DNA of 64,000 bases from Myotis daubentonii (taxonomy: Eukaryota; Chordata; Mammalia; Chiroptera; Vespertilionidae), in assembly GCF_963259705.1 (NCBI RefSeq), contig NC_081851.1, positions 15,412,145 through 15,476,144 of the forward strand, written 5' to 3'. Position numbers and translations under genes: made by a program. A model generated the notes under the pieces. It did not search any database and had not been told where the DNA came from. It saw only the letters and a list, made by a program, of their open reading frames with translations. This document shows, piece by piece, positions 34,932 to 46,098 of the stretch (position 1 is the stretch's first letter; every line of letters begins with the position of its first letter).

Positions 34932-35112
34932 GAGAGAGAGAGAGAGAAAGAGAGAGACATCTATGTGAGAGAGAAACTTCAATCAATTGCCTCCTGCATG
35001 CCCCTCACCCGGGATCAAACTGCAACCTAGGTATGTGCCCTGACTGGAAATCAAACGCTCAACCTTTTTTGGTTACAAGAGGACACTCAACCAATTGAAC
35101 AACTGGGTCAGA
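34890..35112 (-). mobile_element. Ves SINE (older variant)
   Basis: Antisense copy with the cacctgaggatatatttatt tail, an AG-rich block (gagagagagagagaaag) and a degraded head ending aacaactgggtcagagc. Confidence 0.8.
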
Positions 35113-35129
35113 GCTCCATTGATATTTTT

Positions 35130-35340
35130 TAAAAATATATATTTCTTTATTGATTTCAGAGAGGAAGGGAGGAGAGATAGAAACATCAATGATGTGAGAG
35201 AATCATAGATCACCTGCCTTCTGCACACCCCCTACTGGGGATGGAGCCTGCAACCCAGGCATATGCCCTTGGCCTGGATCGAACCTGGGAACCCTCAGTG
35301 CACAGGCTGACTCTGTATACACTGAGCCAAGCAGGCTAGG
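35130..35340 (-). mobile_element. Ves SINE with target duplication
   Basis: Antisense copy flanked by GCTCCATTGATATTTTT (35113-35129) and GCTCCATTGACATTTTT (35341-35357), a 17-bp duplication with one mismatch. The head ends gagccaagcaggctaggg. Confidence 0.92.
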
Positions 35341-35599
35341 GCTCCATTGACATTTTTAACCTAGACATCCTATGCAGTGGGAGAGCAGAGCTCAGGAAAG
35401 TTTTCTAGTTTCCATCAGTGTGAGATTGTACAGCTAAGTCCAAGGAGAGCGAAGGCCGGGGTAAAGCTGGGGTGCTTCATCCAGGTCTAGGGGTCACCTG
35501 GGGGTGTGTCTGTGAAGCTCAGAAATTGCACGCCATGTTTCTGTGAGGACCTCTGTGTCTTTCCTGCACTTTTCACAGGGTCTGGCCCTACAGGGTGAA

Positions 35600-36520
35600 G
35601 GAGCACAGGCAGAGAGGAAATCAGCGCGCCCCTCACCACACCAGTCCCACGGGGGAGCGAGCAGAACTGGCCTGGAAGTGCGGCAGCTCCCGGTGGAGGC
35701 AGCTCAGGCTCATAGTGACAGGACCTGGCGCAGATGGAGAGGCCTGGATGGTCCGGTCACAGCTCAGACTCCAGCTGACCGGGTCCTGCTTCCGGGCTCC
35801 ACGTGGCGCCGGGGATGGAGGCGGTACCAGTGGGCGGACACAGCATCCTCCCCAAGGCAAGCTGAGCCAGACCATGGACTGCATCGCCTCCCGGGAGACC
35901 TGGCGCTTCAAGGCCCCGCCCCCGGGCCCCGCGCAAAGCAGGATGGGAAATTCAGCTGGGTCCCATCCTTTGGTTTTGGATCGGGAGCTAATGCCCATGG
36001 TCCTCGGCTGCCGCTTGCCTGGTTCTCGGGAGCGGGGGGGGGGGCGGAGGGGGAGGAAATGCTGCAGAGGCAGAGGAGTCCCAGTGACCGACTCTGCTGT
36101 GGCCCCGGGGGCGCAGCCCTGCTCCCGCGCCTCACACATCCCGAGTGACCCAGGGGAGGCCAGGCCGGTGGCGCTGCTGGTCGCCGCGTGTCCCTGACCC
36201 CGCACCCGACCGCCCTGGGCGGCCTGGCCTGGGCTCCGCGCTGCCAGTCCCCGCGCCGCCCCCCCCCCCCCAGCCTCCTTCCCAGCTGAGCACGGTGTCC
36301 CTGTGGCCTCAGCTCAGGGCGGGCCCACCCAGCAGCCGGCACTGCTGAGGCCTGTCTCAGCCCGCGGGTCTCGCAGACCCTGAGGCCCTGGACGCAGCCC
36401 TTCAGCCCAGACCCGGCGCGGGTGCCTCCTGTGCCTTAGGGTCCCCGCCAGCCGCCTCGCGTGCTCTTGGCAGGTCCGCAGGTCCGTGTTCCCAGGAAGC
36501 GAGGCCGCGGTCTCCCTGCC
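35600..36520. promoter_or_regulatory. CpG-rich block (CpG-island-like)
   Basis: Dense CG dinucleotides and GC boxes (ccccgcccccgggccccgcg at about 35915-35935) set this block apart from its surroundings. It lies about 2.5 kb upstream of the ANAPC1 pseudogene's exon 2 and could be a copy of that gene's promoter and first exon, but I cannot recognise the exon. Open frames on both strands are explained by base composition. Confidence 0.4.
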
Positions 36521-36600
36521 AGCCCATCAGTTCAATGCGGTTCTGTTATAGGGCCCTGGGAAGCGCGCACACAGCTGGGGCTGCAAAGAACTAAATATAC

Positions 36601-37029
36601 TGAAAGGACAGAGCAGGACTGATAGCTGTGTCCTTAACCCCTCTTCCAAGAAAAAGCCTTAGGGTGTGTCAGTTCCTGGGCCTGCCTTTATCTCGACCAA
36701 TGGGAAAGCGGGGGAAACTAGCCCAAGGCCAAAAGTATGCTGGCCACCCCCCCCCCCGTCTTCGTGTAACCAGACCCTAGCTGCACCCTGCCCTTGCTTC
36801 ACTAGCCCCCCCCCCTCACTCAACCAACCAGAATCGGCCAAATCAGTGCCCACCCCCTGACCCCAAGCCCTATAAATTCTTTGTTCTCTTGGGATTCCGG
36901 GCTCTCTCTTGCACCCAGTAATGGAGGCAAGGGGGGGACCAAGCGAGCTTGTATAGGAGACCCTCCGCTTTTGCATCGGACTGGCTCCCTGGCGTGGTTT
37001 TTTGGGGATCTTGAAATCTGGGCATAACA
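36601..37029 (+). mobile_element. Solo LTR, gammaretrovirus-like (ERV1)
   Basis: A 429-bp LTR starting TGAAAGGACAGAGC and ending GGGCATAACA, flanked on both sides by ATAC (36597-36600 and 37030-37033), the 4-bp duplication expected for this class. A CCTATAAATTC TATA box is near 36868, followed about 60 bases later by a CT-rich R/U5-type region. No internal retroviral genes are present, so it is a recombined solo LTR. Confidence 0.85.
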
Positions 37030-37290
37030 ATACGAATCAGCACAAAGTGGTCATTGTTCTGTGCAGGTGATTCTTTAATTACCGATTCTGTGGCTTCCTC
37101 TCAGAGTTAATAAGTTGGTTGACCCTTGACTAGAACATAGGAAGGCCGGCTGGATTTTGTGGGTGTTTGGTGTAAGTTTTATAAGGCACTGTGGGGTGCA
37201 CAGTCCTTCTCTGCCAGGGGCTGTACCCCCCGTGGACGCCGGGTAGTAGACAAAGAGGACATGAGAAGACAGAGGCATATAGGAGAGTCT

Positions 37291-37489
37291 TTTTAAAAAA
37301 ATATTTTCATTTTTTTACGTAGAGGAAGGGAGAGGGATAGTTAGAAACATCATGAGAGAGAAACATCGATCAGCTGCCTCCTGCACACCCCCTACTGGGG
37401 ATGTGCTTGCAACCAAGGTACATGCCCCTGGACTGGGACCCTTCAGTCCGCAGGCTGTTCTCTATCCATTGAGCCAAACCGGTTAGGGC
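37291..37489 (-). mobile_element. Ves SINE with target duplication
   Basis: Antisense copy flanked by AGGAGAGTCT on both sides (37281-37290 and 37490-37499). The head ends gagccaaaccggttagggc. The sequence it interrupts (37040-37280 and 37500-37700) looks like a further antisense LTR, though I cannot define its ends. Confidence 0.93.
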
Positions 37490-37499
37490 AGGAGAGTCT

Positions 37500-39056
37500 C
37501 TTTTGCAGGCCATGTAGCCATTGCTAACAAGGAGCCATCAGACAAAACAGTGCTTCAAAGTAGCTTCACACAGTGGCTGAGCCAAGCAGCCCTTGCTAAT
37601 ACAGTAGCAAACAGGAGCCATACCAAGCAGCCACACACCAGCTCGTTAGTAACACGTTTATACTAACTTAGACACAAAGGCTTCCTGCCCAACAGTGACA
37701 TCAGTATTTGGGTTATAGTAAGGTACCCCTGCCCAGTGTGTACAGTACAATCTCTGTGTCCTTGCTTAGATTGGCCTTGAACATCCTGATTAGGATTCTT
37801 CTGCTCAGATTGGCCTTGAACATCCGGCGTACTCTGATTAGGCTCCCACAGGCACTATCTCAGTCATGGCCCAAGTTTAAGTGTTCCCAAAACTGACTTA
37901 TCAGAAGGAGGAAAAAGTGTCATGAATGTGACATAACCGTTATCTCAGGAATAATACTTAATTCACAGAAAACATAACTGCAACCCTAGAGGAGCTGCAT
38001 GGGAACCACAGGCTCAGATATTTCAGCCAAGAAAGCTGCTGGTGCCAAAAAGACCTCAGAGGAGAAACGATGTCAAATTAAACTGTTTGTGATGTGAAAG
38101 CCATTTCAAACACTGTTTTTAAAGGCTGTCTAGTGCTGACATGAATGTTTGTTTTGATTCCTGAATTTGAGGATTGCAGCATAACCGCTATGCCACACAA
38201 CCGTTTTTCATATAAGAGTTGTCTGAGACAGAACTGTCATCCACCTTATACAGTGGCCACATTTGACTGGCTGTCAGTTACTGTTCGTAGAAATGTTCTG
38301 GAAGTAAGGGATGAGGGCTCTTTCCACCCACAGCTCATCCACTTCTTTGTAGTAATAAGCTGAACTGTAGTAGATTATGTTCTTTCAAAGCTAGAACTGT
38401 TAAGTTTGCAAACAAGCATGACTGTTCCATTGCCAGTAATTTTGTTCATGCCTTGGGCTTTTGGGTTTGCACCAGAAATTGGAATTGCTTGCAATTATAT
38501 GTTTAGGTGGATTGAGGCTCAAAATTAATGATGACATTTAATAGTTTCTTAAAGCACCAAATGGTTCAACTTTTGATGAATTAGAAATGATATGTTGTTT
38601 TTGTTTGTTTCATTTCAATATGCCAGTGATCTGTTAGGTGTGCTTTTTAAATGTTCCAGCATTTGAACAGAAATGCCCTTAAATGTTGAGAGCCATTTAC
38701 TATAAAGTAAAACTTGTCTAAATCCTTAAATGTGAAATGTGGAGAAATTAGTGAGTAGTCGTAGGAAATGTAGGATCAATATTGTCAGACATAAGTGCTT
38801 ATCTCTCAGCCCAGTGATTTCCTACAGTTGATTTTGTCAGCAACTAACATGTAGCTGTAATGTTAATTATGTACTGATAGTGTAAGGTAACTATGACATG
38901 GTAACTAATTACCTGAAAGAATCAGATCTGGAATGCCCTTTGATGTTATGATTACTGGTACACCTCCAGTGTGATAGGATTGTATGACACTCATCTAAGG
39001 ATTAATGGCTCTTCTGTAAACTTCTGATAATTTTCTTCTCGTTTTGATTCCAACAG
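37500..39056. other. Probable intron 1 of the ANAPC1 pseudogene
   Basis: Non-coding, AT-rich sequence leading to the acceptor of exon 2. No exon was found; the first 200 bases may belong to an antisense LTR. Confidence 0.4.
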
Positions 39057-39315
39057 CTGGCCAGAATGTGATTGAATTCATACAGAAATAATATTGATAT
39101 CTGAAAGCCATGTTGAACTTCTCTGAAGAAAGGGAAACAATGATTGCAGTTGGGGATTTGCAGGAATTTGTTCCTTTTGGTCGAGACCACTGCAGACACC
39201 ACCCTAATGCTTTGAACCTTCAGCTTCGGCAGCTGCAGCCGAGTTGTGGTCCTCTGATGGTGCTGCTGGCTTGGTGGGAGCCCTGCAGGAGGTTACAATC
39301 CACGAAAAACAGAAG
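39057..39315 (+). pseudogene. ANAPC1: ANAPC1 pseudogene, exon 2 (start codon exon)
   Basis: The acceptor is TTCCAACAG. After about 50 bases of 5' UTR the start at 39110 reads MLNFSEERETMIAVGDLQEF, then VPFGRDHCRHHPNALNLQLR. A deletion of about 7 bases after QLQP shifts the frame, so the Ser/Ala-rich end (SSDGAAGLVG in the parent) is read out of frame. It ends at the codons for HEKQK before GTTTTA, a weak donor. Confidence 0.92.
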
Positions 39316-40360
39316 GTTTTATCAAGATTCTCAGTTTGATTTTGAAATGTAGAGAGATTCGGTCTACTTGTAATTTAAAGCTACCCAGATGCAACTGAGA
39401 AATGAGTATGATGCTACTTCTAGGGTATAGGTTAAGATTTGGTAATTTTTATGAAAGCTAAAAATAATGACCTTAATTGTATTATAGTGATAAGGCTGTT
39501 TAGACATATAACTCAGGGATTTATAATGAGAGTCACTATGATTATGGTCCATTTAAATCTCTTTTTCTTCACTTAGTATTGGGACCAGATTTCATGTTAT
39601 TTGATGGTTAGATCGTCAAGTTAGCAATGGTCCCTGCTGCCAAAAACTTACATGTTTCTAGAGGAGAAAAGAAATGCCACATAAGTAGATACAGTACTAG
39701 TTTTTAAATAGGGGAATGAGAAGTAAGTGCATGTTAAACAGTCAATCTTTCTCATCTTAATTCCATTTCTGTATCCCTTTTGGGATACCAAAATTTCCAG
39801 GAGCGGAAGTCTGTAGTTAGGAATCCAAACCTTTCTCTGCCCTGTTCATTTTGATGGTTGGCACAAGGGCAGGAAGGTGAATGTATATGCAGTTGTGAAG
39901 CAGGGAAGTCTGCATGGTGGGTAAGCTCCCCCAGTGTCCCATGTGCACTTCACTGCCCCCTCTGCTTCACCCTCCATATGCTTAATATGTCTTTAGTCTC
40001 CCAAGAATGTTGGTTTAATTTTTGGATATATAGGTAAGGTATAGTTTTTGTTTCTTTATGTTTTTGGCAGCATAAAATGGTAATGTAATAATAAAATACT
40101 TAATATAGAGAATTCTTGAGGTAAATTCCCATTTTTGAAATCCTGTAAGATACAGTATGATACATGCACCCACACCCCCTCCTCTGTTAATCAGTGGCAC
40201 CAAACCTAAGAGTTGGGCTTGGACTGAGTCTTACTCCACAGACAGAGCAGGAGACTTGTATCTGGATTGCTGTTCAATTTTAATTAATAAATCTTGCTCC
40301 ATAATGTTGCAAAAGAAACAAAAACCGCTTACACATGTCTTATGTATGTAAATTTTTAAG

Positions 40361-40519
40361 GAAAGCTGGCAGTTAAGGAGAGGCGGAAGTGAAATTGGAG
40401 AAGTGGATTATGACGAGGAACTATATGTGGCTGGAAATATGGTGATCTGGAGCAAAGGAAGTAAAAGCCAGGCATTGGCTCTGTACAAGGCCTTTACAAT
40501 TGATAGTCCTGTTCAACAG
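40361..40519 (+). pseudogene. ANAPC1: ANAPC1 pseudogene, exon 3
   Basis: Intact exon of 53 codons between TTTTTAAG and GTGAGT: ESWQLRRGGSEIGEVDYDEE, then LYVAGNMVIWSKGSKSQALA, then LYKAFTIDSPVQQ. One acidic residue is missing relative to the parent. It is the best preserved exon of the copy and on its own would pass as functional. Confidence 0.93.
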
Positions 40520-40919
40520 GTGAGTTGATTTGAATTTTAGTATTTGATTAATTATTGAGTAATTTTTTAAAAAACAAAGCTTTTATCCTAAAATTTAACA
40601 GAAATAATAAAAACAATATATAATGATTCCAGTAGCTAGATATATGTTTTAACATGTAGTGAAGATAATGGTAGGGAAATAAACATTTCATTTATTTTCT
40701 ATATCATCATTTTTTGCACTGTTGTTTGTCAATTTCATGGTAATGTTTAAACACTTGAGTAATTCAATTAGTTATTGCCAAAAAAATTTATAAGACTTAA
40801 ATTTAAGGGTATAAGAATATATTAGAACATGATTATATTTGGTTGCAAAGTGTTGAATAAATAAAAAATCAAGTTCATAGTAAAAATACTCAGAGAGTAA
40901 GGGAAAGGAAAAAAAAATC

Positions 40920-42475
40920 TAATTTGCTGTCATTGCACATGCTTGGGTTGCACTCAGGGGGCAGACTCAGTGAGCACCAAAGCCCCATTGAAGCAAGTCT
41001 TGCCCCAGAGGGGTGTGTCCAGCACAGAAGTTCTCCCTCTGCAGACACAGCTGATTCTCACAGCCAATTGGCCTGGAGGTCAATTCCTCCCAGTGATAAC
41101 TACAACAATCAAGGCTTAACTACAACAAGACTGTGCACAAAGACCACAAGGGGGTGCACCAAGAGTGTCCTCAGGTAATTGAGGAGGCTCAACCACTGGG
41201 CCCTAGTGGACACTCAGCACAGAAAACCACTTTATCAACACAGGGAAGAATAAAAATGCGGAGACAAAGAAGAAGGACACAAATGATAGAAATGGAGGAA
41301 TGCAAACTACTGGATATAGAGTTCAAAACCACACTTTTAAGGTTTTTCAAGAATTTTCTAGAAACTGCCGATAAACTTAATGAGATCTACAAGAAATCTA
41401 ATAAGACCCTCGAGGTTGCGATAAAGGACCAACTAGAAATTAAGCATACACTGACTGAAATAAAGAATATTATACAGACTCCCAACAGCAGACTAGAGGA
41501 TTGCAAGAATCAAGTCAACGATTTGAAACACGAAGAAGCAAAAAACACCCAACCAGAAAAGCAAAATGAAAAAAGAATCCAAAAATACGAAGATAGTGTA
41601 AGGAGCCTCTGGGATAGCTTCAAGCATACCAACATCCGAATTATAGGGGTGCCAGAAAAGAGAGAGAGCAAGATATTGAAAACCTATTTGAAGAAATAAT
41701 GACAGAAAACTTCCCCTACCTGGTGAAAGAAATAGACTTACAAGTCCAGGAAGCGCAGAGAACCCCAAACAAAAGGAATCCAAAGAGGACCACACCAAGA
41801 CACATCATAATTAAAATGCCAAGAGCAAAAGACAAAGAGAGAATCTTAAAAGCAGCAAGAGAAAGACAGTCAGTTACCTACAAGGGAGTACCCATTCGAC
41901 TGTCAGCTGATTTCTCAACAGAAACTTTGCAGTCCAGAAGGGAGTGGCAAGAAATATTCAAAGTGATGAATGCCAAGAACCTACAACCAAGATTACTTTA
42001 TCCAGAAAAGCTATCATTCAGAATTGAAGGTCAGATAAAGAGCTTCACAGATAAGGAAAAGCTAAAGGATTTCATCACCACCAAACCAGTATTATATGAA
42101 ATGCTGAAAGGTATCCTTCAAGAAGAGGAAGAAGAAGAAAAAGGTAAAGATACAAATTTTGAACACCAAATACACATCTATCAACAAGTGAATCTGAAAA
42201 TCAAGTGAATAATCAGATGAACAGAATGAACTGGTGATTATAATAGAATCAGGGGCATAGAAAGCGAGCGGACTGGCTATTCTTGGGGGGCAAAGGGGTG
42301 AGGGGGATGTGGGAAGAGACTGGACAAAAATCGCGCACCTATGGATGAGGACAGTGGATGGGGAGTGAGGGAGGAGGGTGGGGTGGGAACTGGGTGGAGG
42401 GGAGTTCTGGGGGGAAAAAAGAGGAACAAATGTAATAATCTGAACAATAAAGATGTAATTAATAAATAAAAAAGA
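40920..42475 (+). mobile_element. HAL1 (half-L1), copy A, 5'-truncated
   Basis: An L1-derived element carrying only ORF1 and a 3' UTR, with no ORF2 sequence between. ORF1 starts at 41256 (MRRQRRRTQMIEM). It is frame-shifted by one lost base near 41,655, then continues at 41699-42208 (MTENFPYLVKEIDLQVQEAQ) through the RNA-binding and C-terminal domains. The ORF1 end reads on as ILQEEEEEEKGKD instead of stopping after KGIL as in copies B and C. The 3' UTR is G-rich and ends gtaataatctgaacaataaa. Confidence 0.88.
41256..42208 (+). pseudogene. HAL1 ORF1 (copy A), frame-shifted
   Basis: L1 ORF1p-type RNA-binding protein: an N-terminal coiled coil (41,300-41,580), an RRM-like segment (NIRIIGVPE) and a CTD (RLSADFSTETLQSRREW). 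A one-base deletion near 41,655 separates the two halves. The longer acidic C-terminus arises because the stop codon of the other copies is CAA here. Confidence 0.87.
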
Positions 42476-42872
42476 ACAGTAGTAAAAAGCAAAAAAAAAA
42501 AAAAAGAGTCATGGAGGGGGAAAAAGGTGGGGCCTATTCTAGGTTAAAAGAGACTAAAGGACATCAAAAAATGCAATATTTTTTGCACCATTTTGAATGA
42601 ACTTTGAGTCCTGGTTCTAGAAAATTATCTTAAAAAAACATTTTGGGGAAAATTTGAAAAAGTCGCAAATGGACTGAATATTAGGTGATGTTAGAAAAAT
42701 TTTTTCTTAGGCAAGATGATGGTTTTGTCGTGTATAGGAGAGAATATTTATTTTGGGGAAATGCATGATGAAGCCATGATGTGGGGGATTTTCAGGTAGT
42801 CAGCATCCCCCAGTCAAATCCCTCACATGCACATAAGCAGATATGGCATAATGGTAACCACAGTTAGATTTA
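42476..42872. other. Non-coding stretch
   Basis: This lies inside the ANAPC1 pseudogene intron. A short A run follows the HAL1 tail at about 42490-42505. I see nothing else. Confidence 0.4.
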
Positions 42873-43119
42873 TTTGTTTATTTTTAAAACATTTTTTATT
42901 GATTTTAGGGAGGAAGGGAGAGGGAGAGAGAGAGAGAGAAAGGAACATCAGTAACATCAATGGTAAGAAGAGAATCATTGATCGGCTGCCTCCTGCATGC
43001 CCACTACTAGGGATTGAGCCCGCAACCTGGGTATGTGCCCTTGACTGGAATCAAACCCAGGACCAGTCCGCAGGCCGATGCCCTATCCACTGAGCCAAAC
43101 CGGCTAGGCCTTAACAACT
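42873..43119 (-). mobile_element. Ves SINE with target duplication
   Basis: Antisense copy flanked by GTTAGATTTA on both sides (42863-42872 and 43120-43129). The head reads gagccaaaccggctaggcc. Confidence 0.92.
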
Positions 43120-43471
43120 GTTAGATTTAGATGAAACCGGTGTTCACTGTATTATTTCACCTTTTCTTACTGAATATTTTTAGAATAAAAAGTTTTGGGG
43201 CGGGGGAGAATATATTTATAGCAGTTGAATTAATTATTGGGCTATTGACAAGAGATTTCAAGACTTTTTGACTAATGTTAAATTCCTTAGTGGTAAACAC
43301 TGCAATCTTGGTACCTGGACATTGCTTTTTTGTGTTTTCCCCCATTAACTGTTTCCTGATGAACATTGTACCCTTCTAACAATATACTGGGAATGATAAA
43401 CTGAATTATTCCTAAACTTGAGGGCATGTGTAAAAGTATTTCTGTCCAGGAGTGTTGAAGCCAGTGACCAT

Positions 43472-43692
43472 GTTTTAAAAAATATATTTTTATTGATTTC
43501 AGAGAGGAAGGGAGAGGGATAGAAAGATAGAAACATCAATGATGAGAGAGAATCATTGAACCGCTGCCTCCTGCATGCCCCCTACTGGGGATTGAGCCCG
43601 CAACCCGGGCATGTGCCCTTGACTGGAATCGAACCTGGGACCCTTCAGTCTACAGGCTAACGCTCTATCCACTGAGCCAAACCAGCTAGGGC
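43472..43692 (-). mobile_element. Ves SINE with target duplication
   Basis: Antisense young copy flanked by GCCAGTGACCAT on both sides (43460-43471 and 43693-43704). The body is close to the family consensus, suggesting a recent insertion. Confidence 0.94.
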
Positions 43693-43802
43693 GCCAGTGA
43701 CCATTTTGATGATATTTCTGCCCCGCCCCCCCCCATGTAACCATATGGTTAGTGTAGTTGTGAAAGTGGCATGACGATATCCAACAAGTGTTTGGTGTTT
43801 TT

Positions 43803-44018
43803 TTTTTTAATATGTATTTTTATTTTTCAGAGAGGAAGGGAGAGGGAGAGAGAGATAGAAACATCAATGATGAGAGAGAATCATTGATTGGCTGCCTCCT
43901 GCACAACCCACACTGGGGATCGAGGCTGCAACTCAAACATATGCCCTGACATGGAACCAAACTGTGACCTCCTGGTTCATTGGTCAGTGCTTAACCACAG
44001 AGCCATGCTGGCGGGTCT
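43803..44018 (-). mobile_element. Ves SINE
   Basis: Antisense copy from a T-rich run (43800-43809) through tttttcagagaggaagggag to a degraded head (agagccatgctggcgggtc). No clear target duplication. Confidence 0.87.
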
Positions 44019-44207
44019 CAAACTAATTCTTTGCTTCTATGTTTCCATCTTAAATTCTCCAAAGGATGATTGCATGTTTACTAGATTCCATGGATGTGCA
44101 GTTAGATGAATTGTCTCTTTTGTCTCCTTTATCTTAAGATTGCTTGTAAATAGAACGATAAGATTTTTAATTTCAGTCCTTTTGGTCTGGAAACCATATT
44201 GTTCTTT

Positions 44208-46084
44208 TTTTTTAATTAAATCTTTATTGTTCAGATTATTACATTTGTTCCTTTTTTTTCCCCCCCATAACTCCCCTCCTCCCAGTTCCCGCCCCACCCT
44301 CCGCCCTCACTCTCAACCCACTGTCCTCATCCATAGGTGCACGATTTTTGTCCAGTCTCTTCCCACATCTCCCACACCCCTTTCCCCCCCAAGAATAGTC
44401 AGTCCATTCCCTTTCTATGTCCCTGATTCTATTATAATCAACAGTTCATTCTGTTCATCAGATTATTTATTCACTTGATTCTTAGATTCACTTGTTGATA
44501 GATGCATATTTGTTGTTCATAATTTGTATCTTTACCTTTTTCTTCCTCTTCCTCTTCTTAAAGGATACCTTTCAGCATTTCATATAATCCTGGTTTGGTG
44601 GTGATGAACTCCTTTAGCTTTTCCTTATCTGTGAAGCTCTTTATCTGACCTTCAATTCTGAATGATAGCTTTGCTGGATAAAGTAATCTTGGTTGTAGGT
44701 TCTTGGTATTCATCACTTTGAATATTTCTTGCCACTCCCTTCTGGACTGCAAAGTTTCTGTTGAGAAATCAGCTGACAGTCGAATGGGTACTCCCTTGTA
44801 GGTAACTGACTGTCTTTCTCTTGCTGTTTTTAAGATTCTCTCTTTGTCTTTTGCTCTTGGCATTTTAATTATGATGTGTCTTGGTGTGGTCCTCTTTGGA
44901 TTCCTTTTGTTTGGGGTTCTCCGCGCTTCTTGGACCTGTAAGTCCATTTCTTTCACCAGGTGGGGGAAGTTTTCTGTCATTATTTCTTCAAATAGGTTTT
45001 CAATATCTTGCTCTCTCTCATCTTCTGGCACCCCTATAATTCTGATGTTGGTACGCTTGAAGCTGTCCCAGAGGCTCCTTACACTATCCTCGCATTTTTG
45101 GATTCTTTTTTCATTTTGCTTTTCCGGTTGGATGTTTTTTGCTTCCTCGCATTTCAAATAATTGACTTGATTCTTGCGCTCCTCTGGTCTGCTGTCGGGC
45201 TTCTGTATAATATTCGTTATTTCAGTCTGTGTGTGCTTAATTTCTAGTTGGTTCCCCAATATAAGATCGAGGGTCTTATTAGTTTTCCTGTAGATCTCAT
45301 TAAGTTTATCGGCGGCTTCTAAACAGTTCTTGAGAGACCTTAAAAGTGTGGTTCTGAACTCTATTTCTTCCATTGACAATTTTGTCCTGTTTCTTTGTCT
45401 CCGCATTTTGTTATGCTTCCTTGGTGCACCCCCTAGTGGTCTTTGTTCGCAGTCTTATAGATAAATCTTGATTGTTGTAGCTAATTCCAGGGAGGGTTTG
45501 ACCTCCAGGCCAAGTGGCTATGAGAATCAGCTGTGTCAGCAGTGAGAGAACTTCTGTCCTCTAGGGAGGTGCTAATCTAGCCTTTGCCTGAGGCTATCCG
45601 GCAAATGCCTCTGTGCAGGGCTTGGGTGGGGCGGGTCGCACAGGATCAACAGGGTGGGCCGGAGAGAGCAGTTATGGCGGCTCTCAGTCCTGTCCCCAGG
45701 GGCTCTGCCTCTCTGAGTCCCAGCACCCGCTGCAAAGCTGGGAGAGAAAGCTGCACTCACTCTGACCGAAGCCAGACAGTCCCGCTTCTCCCGTTTGAGT
45801 CTGGGTCCCTAAAGACTCGCCCGGATCTGGTGCTCACAGTCTGCGACTCCCTCCCGATTGAAAACAACAACAACCGCGCACTCCGCACCTCAGAATTTGA
45901 CTTCAGCACTGCGCCTCCTCTGAGTGTCCGTATGCGTTTCCCTTTCCTCCTAGTTGTAGGACTTCCACTCAGCCAGCGTTCCTGTGGTTCTGGGTGATGT
46001 CCCTTCCGTTTTTTGGTTTCACTTTTGAAGTAGTTGTTCAAAGCAGCAAACTCCGGCGTTAACCTATGCCGCCATCTTGGTTCT
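44208..46084 (-). mobile_element. HAL1 (half-L1), copy B, near full length
   Basis: A minus-strand insertion flanked by CCATATTGTTCTTT (44194-44207) and CCATATGGTTCTTT (46085-46098), a 14-bp duplication with one mismatch. The 5' end on the minus strand begins close to accaagatggcggcatagg, typical of L1 starts. A GC-richer 5' UTR leads to an intact ORF1 at 45406-44558. The 3' UTR and T run are at the left end. There is no ORF2. Confidence 0.93.
44558..45406 (-). CDS. HAL1 ORF1 (copy B), intact
   Basis: A complete 282-codon ORF1p. The N-terminal part (MRRQRNRTKLSMEE) leads into a coiled coil of about residues 20-120, then the RRM (TNIRIIGVPEDE), and the C-terminal domain (RLSADFSTETLQSRREW, ..YPAKLSFRIEGQIKSF). 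It stops after KGIL. In L1s, ORF1p trimers bind the element RNA and chaperone reverse transcription. A HAL1 needs L1 ORF2p in trans. Whether this copy is expressed is unknown. Confidence 0.9.
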   Translation of the reverse strand: MRRQRNRTKLSMEEIEFRTTLLRSLKNCLEAADKLNEIYRKTNKTLDLILGNQLEIKHTQTEITNIIQKPDSRPEERKNQVNYLKCEEAKNIQPEKQNEKRIQKCEDSVRSLWDSFKRTNIRIIGVPEDEREQDIENLFEEIMTENFPHLVKEMDLQVQEARRTPNKRNPKRTTPRHIIIKMPRAKDKERILKTARERQSVTYKGVPIRLSADFSTETLQSRREWQEIFKVMNTKNLQPRLLYPAKLSFRIEGQIKSFTDKEKLKEFITTKPGLYEMLKGIL

Positions 46085-46098
46085 CCATATGGTTCTTT

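Noticed and set aside
35543..36348. Overlapping open frames of about 200 codons on both strands
   Set aside because: GC-rich, CpG-rich sequence has few stops by composition; none shows a recognisable domain.
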